Assembly: GCA_030636255.1 (NCBI GenBank) | Contig: DAOVXH010000056.1 | Location: 1-9,513, forward strand | DNA length: 9,513 nt | Source: Methanomassiliicoccales archaeon | Lineage (GTDB): Archaea; Thermoplasmatota; Thermoplasmata; SG8-5 | Reading direction: 5' to 3' | Shown here: positions 1 through 4,607 of the stretch, piece after piece | Layout of the letters: each line of letters begins with the position of its first letter | Position numbering within the stretch: the first letter of the stretch is position 1 | Position numbers and translations under genes: made by a program | Notes under the pieces: generated by a model | Databases searched by the model: none | Seen by the model: the letters and a program-made list of their open reading frames with translations, nothing else | Told to the model about the DNA's origin: nothing

Positions 1-732
1 TGGAATATTGACCTCATGGATAAGACCTTCATCATTAAATCTCTGGCGCATATTGGATAGTGTTTACCTTGATACGTCAACTTTCTTGGCTATTGCATTG
101 TCAGGAAGAGATGGATTCTCCACCAGGCCGATTAATGCTGCTTTTTCCTTGTTGGTTAATGTTCGTGGTTCGAACTTCTTGTACTTTAGATCTATTTCTG
201 GAACCTTGTAAGGTACATTGCAGACCAGAAGATTCAAAGCATAAGAGAAATCAAAGTAGTTTATCAGACTGGATACCTCGAATGGGAACATTACATATTG
301 CCATGATTTCCCTCCAAGCATCTTGTTGGTGCTCAGGAAATGTTGAAGTTCATCAACATCCTTCTTGACCTCGGTATAGTTCTTGGAAATGGTCATTAGT
401 ATTCCAAAATCATCTGATGTGATAAACAGGAATGAATTGTTATGCTCTTTTGCGTATTTATCACAAAGTTCATCTCTCTTTTTTCTGGATATTGTATTGT
501 CCAGCTCTCCGTATGCAATGGTAAGAAGTTCTGCTCCAATATACTGGACCATTGGAATTCGGACCTTGGAATAATATTCAGAACTTTCCAGACGTCTCCG
601 TATTGCTGTTATTGTAGAAAGGTTGATGCCAGTTATTTCAGATAACTCGCGATCATTCATTGTAGGATTTTTTACAAGTGCACAGTAGGTGCTCCTCTCT
701 TTCTCAGTCAGGTTTCTCCCCAAACCATTCAT
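1..732 (-). pseudogene. Double winged-helix regulator interrupted by an in-frame TAA; runs off the window edge
   Basis: Putative DNA-binding transcription regulator. The intact part is 222 residues from ATG at 732 to TAA at 64-66. Residues 8-60 form a winged helix-turn-helix (NDRELSEITGINLSTITAIRRRL is its core). Residues 61-190 are an unassigned middle domain that could bind a ligand or mediate dimerisation. Residues 192-222 start a second winged helix, and the stop falls just before its recognition helix. Beyond the stop the same frame reads TLSNMRQRFNDEGLIHEVN and then IP, open to base 1. The two helix domains align over 53 positions with no gap (LTEKE/LTNKE at one end, RIP/NIP at the other), with the stop opposite Ser39. 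The gene therefore looks like a recently broken or recoded tandem regulator rather than a natural 222-residue protein. No Shine-Dalgarno precedes the ATG, and a TATA box 24-32 bp upstream suggests a leaderless message. The regulator family is not identified more closely. Confidence 0.75.
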
Positions 733-755
733 ATATATACTTATAGATGTTTTTT

Positions 756-764
756 GTATATAAT
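756..764 (-). promoter_or_regulatory. TATA box for the winged-helix regulator
   Basis: On the minus strand the sequence is ATTATATAC, in an A-rich context. It is centred about 28 bp before the ATG at 732, so transcription would start within a few bases of the start codon. This fits the lack of a ribosome binding site. The rest of 733-825 is AT-rich spacer with no other clear element. Confidence 0.45.
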
Positions 765-825
765 TATTTCCACTATATTATCCAAAATATTATTGTTGAA
801 ACACCGAAATAAACACTTTTGTAAA

Positions 826-1818
826 TTAAATCCAAGTAATTTCAACATCATCTGTCCGAAACTTCTGATTAATATTTGTCTGTTCCAGGGACATGGAGAT
901 TCCAGCATTGTTCATGACCAGCCCGGTCCAGGCAATCATTGCTCCATTGTCCGAGCACAGGGACGGCGGCGGAACAAAGGACTCTGCGCCTCTTTCCTGG
1001 CACATAATCTCAACCATTTCCACAAGTCGTTTATTGCGCACAACCCCTCCTCCAAGTAAAACCTGGGCCTTACCAAGGTGGGCCATTGCACGTTCAGTGA
1101 CCTCCACAAGCATTGAAAAGGCAGTTTCCTGAATAGAATACGAAATATCTTCCAGTGTGCCTGGCTGGTTCAGTGCAGCAGTAAGTAGCCCGGAGAATGA
1201 CACGTCCATTCCCTTAACAGAATATGGGAGTTCCATTAGCGTACTTCCATGCTTTGCCAGCTTTTCTATCTCCGGTCCAGCAGGAAAGGGCATCCCTCTC
1301 TCTCTGCCATATTTGTCCAGCATGTTTCCCAGACCAATATCCAAAGTTTCGCCGAACACACGATAGCGACCATTGGCATAGGAAATGACCTGGGTATTTC
1401 CACCTGACACATAGAGCAAAACCGGGTCTGGACAGTCACAGACAGCCCTTCCAATCTCCAGATGAGCTATACAGTGATTTACTCCGACAATTGGCACATT
1501 CAGAGACAATGATAATGCCCTGGCAGCAGTTGCAGCGGTTCTCAGGCAGGGGCCGAGCCCAGGGCCCTGGGAGAATGCAATAAGTGATATGTCATCCCTG
1601 GAGATATTGGCATTTTCCATTGCTTGTTTTATTATCTGACCAGCATGCTCGGTATGGTGATTGGCTGCCTCTCTCGGATGAATCCCACCTTCTTCTGGAA
1701 CATACATGGACCATTCATTGGCCAGCACATTGGCTGAATCATCAACGATTCCTACTCCGAACGTATGGGCGGTGCCCTCTATACCCAGGCATATTTTTCC
1801 GGACATCAATAAGCCCAT
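826..1818 (-). CDS. kae1: Kae1, tRNA N6-threonylcarbamoyladenosine (t6A) synthesis protein
   Basis: Catalytic subunit of the archaeal KEOPS complex. It transfers the threonylcarbamoyl group from threonylcarbamoyl-AMP to A37 of ANN-decoding tRNAs in the cytoplasm. The 330-residue protein is an ASKHA-fold, TsaD/Kae1-family member of normal archaeal length. Visible landmarks are the N-terminal phosphate loop region (CLGIEGTAHTFGVGI), the metal-binding HxxxH (H115 and H119 in VNHCIAHLEIG), LYVSGGNTQV at 135-144, the nucleotide loop LLGGGVVRN at 254-262, the metal ligand D290 in CSDNGA, and the typical C-terminus RTDDVEITWI. It ends there, so it is not fused to the Bud32 kinase as in several other euryarchaea, and no bud32 is in the window. 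Either Met1 or Met5 (MSGKICLG) could be the start; neither has a clear ribosome binding site. It lies 44 bp after the glutaredoxin-like gene and is probably co-transcribed with it. Confidence 0.95.
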   Translation of the reverse strand: MGLLMSGKICLGIEGTAHTFGVGIVDDSANVLANEWSMYVPEEGGIHPREAANHHTEHAGQIIKQAMENANISRDDISLIAFSQGPGLGPCLRTAATAARALSLSLNVPIVGVNHCIAHLEIGRAVCDCPDPVLLYVSGGNTQVISYANGRYRVFGETLDIGLGNMLDKYGRERGMPFPAGPEIEKLAKHGSTLMELPYSVKGMDVSFSGLLTAALNQPGTLEDISYSIQETAFSMLVEVTERAMAHLGKAQVLLGGGVVRNKRLVEMVEIMCQERGAESFVPPPSLCSDNGAMIAWTGLVMNNAGISMSLEQTNINQKFRTDDVEITWI

Positions 1819-1862
1819 AGCTGGAAGTTGAATAAAACTATTGCTGTTAGTAAAGTGAGAAA

Positions 1863-2102
1863 TTACTTAGTGGAAATCTCTTTCATCTTGTTTTTTATTT
1901 TTATGGCACCTTCAACAACCTCGTCTCCAACAACGAGTATAGGGGTATATTTCTCAAGAAGTTCATGGTAGGCTGCGTGGGCCATACCTTCTCTGGTTGT
2001 CATATCCATTATTTGGATATCCAGATTCTCTGGAATCTTCTCTTTGACATAGTCACATTTTTCGCATTCTGGTTTTGTAAATAGTAGCACATCCGGACAC
2101 AT
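1863..2102 (-). CDS. Small glutaredoxin/thioredoxin-like protein
   Basis: Predicted cytosolic thiol-disulfide oxidoreductase of 79 residues, about the minimal length of a glutaredoxin fold. The sequence shows the first strand LLFTK, the active site C13-E-K-C16 at the start of helix 1, the cis-proline motif YTPILVV (P54) and the glycine-containing last strand with a C-terminal helix (GAIKIKNKMKEI). The active-site pair is CEKC rather than the CPYC of classical glutaredoxins, so substrates cannot be predicted. The start is well supported: GGAGGG lies 8 nt before the ATG, and a TATA box lies about 35 bp upstream. It is first in a likely two-gene transcript with kae1, and nothing in either protein explains the pairing. 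It could equally be called a thioredoxin-like protein. Confidence 0.8.
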   Translation of the reverse strand: MCPDVLLFTKPECEKCDYVKEKIPENLDIQIMDMTTREGMAHAAYHELLEKYTPILVVGDEVVEGAIKIKNKMKEISTK

Positions 2103-2109
2103 AGTGCAT

Positions 2110-2115
2110 CCCTCC
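2110..2115 (-). promoter_or_regulatory. Ribosome binding site of the glutaredoxin-like gene
   Basis: GGAGGG on the minus strand ends 7 nt before the ATG at 2102. It is a strong match to the archaeal 16S 3' end and fixes this start. An out-of-frame ATG lies between the site and the start and would give no meaningful protein. Confidence 0.7.
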
Positions 2116-2130
2116 GAATGGGTATAGGAG

Positions 2131-2205
2131 ATGGCGTTTAAATCCTTTTTCGTAGGCGCGTGCTAACACGTAGCATGATTCGATTAAACGCTATTGCTTT
2201 TTTTT
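2131..2205 (+). other. Nested inverted repeats followed by a T8 tract
   Basis: The outer arms 2131-2141 and 2184-2194 can pair over 11 positions (one G-U if transcribed on the plus strand). Inside, CGTGCTA (2159-2165) and TAGCATG (2171-2177) form a second hairpin around the loop ACACG, with one G-U. A run of eight T follows at 2198-2205. On the plus strand this looks like the 3' end of a structured transcript with an intrinsic terminator. As DNA it could instead be a protein-binding site around the minus-strand promoter, with the inner repeat 17 bp upstream of the TATA box in an operator-like position. I cannot choose between these from sequence alone. Confidence 0.35.
2137..2142 (-). promoter_or_regulatory. 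TATA box for the glutaredoxin-like gene and kae1
   Basis: TTTAAA preceded by an A-rich BRE-like stretch (GAAAAAGGA) on the minus strand. It begins 40 bp before the ATG and predicts a start of transcription just ahead of the GGAGGG site, giving a leader of about 13-15 nt. The box itself sits in one arm of a longer inverted repeat (2131-2141 with 2184-2194). Confidence 0.5.
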
Positions 2206-2247
2206 AAAGATTATACCATAAATAATTAACATATTATAGGACTACCT

Positions 2248-2316
2248 GTCGCATACACGTACGTATCTAAGAATATGAAATCGGAACTTCTAGTTTCGAT
2301 AATTCAGGTGTGCGAC
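2248..2316 (+). ncRNA. Candidate structured RNA, about 69 nt
   Basis: An outer stem GTCGCA (2248-2253) / TGCGAC (2311-2316) is extended by CAC (2256-2258) / GTG (2308-2310). It encloses a long hairpin: ATCGGAACT (2280-2288) pairs with AGTTTCGAT (2292-2300) around the loop TCT, and after a two-base AA bulge TGAA (2276-2279) pairs with TTCA (2303-2306). The single G-U pair (2284 with 2296) is a pair only on the plus strand. A weak TATA-like ATAAATAA at 2218-2225 would start transcription near 2246, right at the fold. There is no T-run after it. No known RNA family is recognised. A minus-strand leader element, or a binding site for a dimeric protein, is also possible. Confidence 0.35.
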
Positions 2317-2370
2317 TAACATATGGTAAACATACAGTCACAAAAGAACTGGCAACTATCCTGTTAATCC

Positions 2371-2397
2371 AAAAATACCAGTTCCTAGGGGCTGGTA
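2371..2397 (-). terminator. Transcription terminator of the LSm-eL37-purF operon
   Basis: Three bases after the purF stop, the minus strand reads TACCAG, a ten-base loop, CTGGTA, then TTTTT. A stem followed at once by a U tract is the intrinsic terminator layout and ends the three-gene operon. The stem's second arm can alternatively pair further downstream (GAACTGG 2378-2384 on the minus strand with CCAGTTC 2346-2352). Confidence 0.6.
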
Positions 2398-2399
2398 GT

Positions 2400-3830
2400 T
2401 TACACAAAACCTTCTAAAGTCTTCTGGAAACGCCTTCTCTCGCCTGGAATATTCACTGGATATTCACTTGATACACACCCAAGACAGAGGTCATCCCTCT
2501 CCATGTTCAGGGCCTCGACCAGACCATCTACAGAGATATAGGCCAGACTATCAGAATTTATTACTTCTCTAATGTCCTCGATGGACCTATCGCTGGCAAT
2601 GAATTGGTCCCTATCGGTCATGTCAATTCCAAGATAGCATGGTGCAATTAGCGGTGGCGAACCAATCCTCACATGGACCTCGGTTGCCCCGCCTTCCCGG
2701 AGCATCTTGACAATGCGCTTCATTGTTGTTCCTCTGACAATGGAATCATCAACTATTACCACACGCTTGCCCTCAACAACTGCCCTTACCGGGTTTACTT
2801 TTTCCCTTACGCTGATATCCCTGGCATCCTGATTTGGCATTATGAAAGTTCTATGAATATACCTGTTTTTCATTAGCCCTTCATTCATCTTTATTCCAGA
2901 GCCAAGAGAGAATCCATAGGCATGACCTCTCCCCGAGTCAGGGATTGGCATAACCACATCAGCAATCACCGGAGATTCTTTTGCCAGTCTCCATCCAATA
3001 CGCTTCCTGGCCTCATAAACACTGACCTTGTCTATTATGGAATCTGCCCTGGCAAAGTAAACCCATTCAAAGAAGCAATGGGCACGGCTCATTGCAGGCC
3101 CTATATTATGGGACTTGAAGCCGTCCTTGGTTAGTTCAACGGCCTCGCCTGGCATGACATCTCGAACAAAATCAGCACCGACAATATCCAGTGCAACAGA
3201 TTCAGAAGCTGCAACATAACCACTTCCATCCTTGAACTTGCCCAAACATAATGGACGAATACCATATGGGTCTCTGAGCACAAAGGCTCTGTCATTTATC
3301 ATTAGACTGAAAGCATAGGAACCGATAAGTTCCTTGCATACATTTTTGATTGCCCGGGGAATATCATCTATTGACCTTATCTCGTCGGCCAACATCATTA
3401 TAACAGCCTCTTCTTCTGATTCATGAATAAAATGTTTGCCTGCCTTTTTCAGCTTGTCAACCAATTGCTGAGAATTTACAAGAATTCCATTATGGGCAAT
3501 AGCTATATCGCCCACTCCAGTCCTCAAGAACTGGGGCTGAGCATTTTCCGGCTTTGAAACTTTAATAGAATAATAAACATGACCAATTCCCACCTTACCA
3601 GGCAGTTTTTCCATGTCCTCGGATTTAAAAACATCAGCAACCAGGCCTGGGCCTTTTTTCACCTTCAGCTCACCCTTGTAGGTGGCAATACCACTGGCCT
3701 CTTGTCCCCTATGCTGGAGTGCTCTCAAACCATAATATATGTATGGGGATACATCCTTATCTGCAACTATAGCAATGACACCGCATGCCTCCTTAGGTTT
3801 GTCAGAAATATCAGAGGTGTCCAGGTTCAA
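2400..3830 (-). CDS. purF: Amidophosphoribosyltransferase (PurF)
   Basis: First committed enzyme of purine synthesis: PRPP plus glutamine gives 5-phosphoribosylamine, glutamate and pyrophosphate, in the cytosol. The 476 residues match the family's length. Residues 1-15 are a propeptide, removed to expose Cys16 (EACGVIA), the glutaminase nucleophile. LQHRGQEASGI (39-48) and AHNG (112-115) belong to the glutaminase site. The phosphoribosyltransferase domain has the PRPP loop VVIVDDSIVRGTT (357-369) and PDSGRGHAYG (298-306). Cys252, Cys398, Cys449 and Cys452 (CLGC) are placed as the four ligands of a [4Fe-4S] cluster, as in the Bacillus-type enzyme. One oddity is GHVYYSIKV (83-91) where the family usually has GHVRYST.G, so the glutamine-contacting Arg is Tyr86. 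The start is TTG, 9 bases after the eL37 start of stop codon TAA plus spacer, with GGTGAT just before it; no ATG lies nearby upstream because a stop precedes it in frame. Confidence 0.95.
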   Translation of the reverse strand: MNLDTSDISDKPKEACGVIAIVADKDVSPYIYYGLRALQHRGQEASGIATYKGELKVKKGPGLVADVFKSEDMEKLPGKVGIGHVYYSIKVSKPENAQPQFLRTGVGDIAIAHNGILVNSQQLVDKLKKAGKHFIHESEEEAVIMMLADEIRSIDDIPRAIKNVCKELIGSYAFSLMINDRAFVLRDPYGIRPLCLGKFKDGSGYVAASESVALDIVGADFVRDVMPGEAVELTKDGFKSHNIGPAMSRAHCFFEWVYFARADSIIDKVSVYEARKRIGWRLAKESPVIADVVMPIPDSGRGHAYGFSLGSGIKMNEGLMKNRYIHRTFIMPNQDARDISVREKVNPVRAVVEGKRVVIVDDSIVRGTTMKRIVKMLREGGATEVHVRIGSPPLIAPCYLGIDMTDRDQFIASDRSIEDIREVINSDSLAYISVDGLVEALNMERDDLCLGCVSSEYPVNIPGERRRFQKTLEGFV

Positions 3831-3839
3831 AGGATCACC

Positions 3840-4007
3840 TTAATGAGACTTAGCCCAATTATAATTCCTCAACTTTGCAGTTGCACCGAAGCCACATGAT
3901 GCGCAAACCTTTTTCCTAACATGGTAGGAATGGTTCCCACATCTCCTGCATCTCATATGTGTTTTACCTGACGATCTTTTTCCCATTGAGGGTGTGCCCT
4001 TACTCAT
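3840..4007 (-). CDS. rpl37e: Large-subunit ribosomal protein eL37
   Basis: Zinc-binding protein of the large ribosomal subunit in archaea and eukaryotes, where it contacts 23S rRNA. The 55-residue product begins MSKGTPSMGKRSSGKTHMRC and continues RRCGNHSYHVRKKVCASCGF, ending NYNWAKSH. Cys20, Cys23, Cys35 and Cys38 form the CxxC...CxxC zinc site, and the rest is rich in Lys and Arg. Both length and sequence match archaeal eL37 closely. It starts 12 nt after the LSm stop with GGAG 9 nt before its ATG. Its stop codon overlaps the ribosome binding site of purF (TAAGGTGAT), so purF translation is probably coupled to it. Confidence 0.95.
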   Translation of the reverse strand: MSKGTPSMGKRSSGKTHMRCRRCGNHSYHVRKKVCASCGFGATAKLRNYNWAKSH

Positions 4008-4019
4008 TTATCCACGCTC

Positions 4020-4244
4020 CTAAGGTGATATGTAAATTACGTTGTCTCCCCTTACGATGGCCAGATCCAGCTTCCTCTTAACTTCTCCACCTTCCATTTC
4101 CTCTGCATTCTTGAGGACTATGTTCATGTGGGGATCGAAGCCGTCAAGGGTTCCCCTATAACCCTTGTTTCCCTTGAGTTCAACCATGACTGGCTTGTTT
4201 AGATTCTTACTCAGCATTGATAGCGGTTTTACTGTGTTAACCAT
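4020..4244 (-). CDS. Sm-like archaeal protein (LSm)
   Basis: RNA-binding Sm-fold protein that forms a ring, usually of seven subunits, and binds U-rich single-stranded RNA. From the ATG at 4244 it is 74 residues, the usual archaeal LSm1-type length. The Sm1 motif spans KPVMVELKGNKGYRGTLDGF to MNIVLKNAEE (about 18-50), with G, D and MN in canonical places. The Sm2 motif is IVRGDNVIYIS (about 63-73). A longer reading from a TTG at 4274 adds ten residues, but that TTG lies upstream of the transcript start predicted from the TATA box at 4277-4282. A GTG three codons before the ATG is also possible. It is first in the LSm - eL37 - purF operon, and LSm next to eL37 is a familiar archaeal arrangement. 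Confidence 0.93.
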   Translation of the reverse strand: MVNTVKPLSMLSKNLNKPVMVELKGNKGYRGTLDGFDPHMNIVLKNAEEMEGGEVKRKLDLAIVRGDNVIYISP

Positions 4245-4276
4245 ATTGACCACATGAGGCAATACAAGATGCAATA

Positions 4277-4282
4277 CTTAAA
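4277..4282 (-). promoter_or_regulatory. Promoter of the LSm-eL37-purF operon
   Basis: Minus-strand TTTAAG, preceded by AATAAC as a BRE-like element, starts 38 bp before the LSm ATG at 4244. Transcription would begin near 4256, leaving a leader of about 12 nt. This position argues against the longer LSm start at 4274. Confidence 0.45.
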
Positions 4283-4346
4283 GTTATTGATTTTAGAAGC
4301 ACTGGATAGATGAATATTATAGGTTTATTTCGAATGTTTATTTTCA

Positions 4347-4362
4347 TAGAAAGATATAAATA
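4347..4362 (+). promoter_or_regulatory. Strong BRE/TATA promoter reading toward dnaG
   Basis: Plus strand TATAAATA (4355-4362) follows a purine-rich BRE-like GAAAGA. It is the best TATA box in the window. The predicted start is near 4384-4388, which would leave a leader of about 220 nt before dnaG, or a separate RNA ahead of it. The A-rich side upstream gives it a plus orientation. Confidence 0.5.
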
Positions 4363-4412
4363 GACCAATCCTTAGTATATCCTTGCAGATAAATCAAAAT
4401 ATATCAACTTTC

Positions 4413-4524
4413 AAATTGCATCATAAAATATCATATCAGAATCAAAAAAAATGGCCTGGAAAGAACCAAAGGCCGGATATTATATTAGGAAGAGCCAGTA
4501 AAGATTGGCGAGTGAATGCAATTT
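4413..4524. other. Foldable intergenic element; leader structure of dnaG or minus-strand small RNA
   Basis: The arms AAATTGCAT (4413-4421) and ATGCAATTT (4516-4524) are a perfect 9-bp inverted repeat. Nested inside are AATATCATATC (4427-4437) with GATATTATATT (4476-4486), 10 of 11 pairs; a GGCC hairpin (4453-4474); and GCCAG (4494-4498) with TTGGC (4505-4509). Read on the plus strand this is a three-way junction downstream of the strong TATA box. Read on the minus strand, the GGCC hairpin is followed by eight T, and a TATA-like tract at 4534-4543 would start an RNA of about 70 nt near 4513. The arms are AT-rich, so some pairing may be chance. This is the main content of the gene-free stretch 4245-4607. 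Confidence 0.3.
4444..4474 (-). terminator. Intrinsic-type terminator without an upstream gene
   Basis: On the minus strand GGCC, a fourteen-base interval containing TTTGG and CCA, and GGCC form a stem, followed by A and eight T. The layout matches the purF terminator here. No minus-strand gene lies upstream, since dnaG is on the plus strand, so it implies a short untranslated transcript or else is accidental. Confidence 0.4.
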
Positions 4525-4533
4525 AGATAGGTT

Positions 4534-4543
4534 AATTATAATT
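4534..4543. promoter_or_regulatory. Palindromic TATA-like tract AATTATAATT upstream of dnaG
   Basis: A perfect AT palindrome. On the plus strand it would give dnaG a leader of about 45 nt. On the minus strand it would start the candidate small RNA that ends at the 4444-4474 terminator. Orientation cannot be read from the sequence. Confidence 0.3.
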
Positions 4544-4597
4544 TTGACATGCACAGAGTAATAACTCGAACACATAGACAACTAAAAAAAATGAAAC

Positions 4598-4604
4598 AGG
4601 TGAT
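4598..4604 (+). promoter_or_regulatory. Ribosome binding site of dnaG
   Basis: AGGTGAT ends 3 nt before the ATG at 4608, complementary to the end of archaeal 16S rRNA. purF has the same GGTGAT with the same spacing before its TTG start, which supports that unusual start. Confidence 0.7.
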
Positions 4605-4607
4605 AAC

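Noticed and set aside
64..66. Reading the internal stop as pyrrolysine, as in some methanogens
   Set aside because: The codon is TAA, not TAG, and pyrrolysine uses TAG. The two TAG stops in the window (LSm and the 8007-8453 gene) sit where the proteins should end.
4245..4274. Ten-residue N-terminal extension of LSm from a TTG
   Set aside because: The TTG lies between the TATA box and the predicted transcript start, and the added residues do not belong to the Sm fold.
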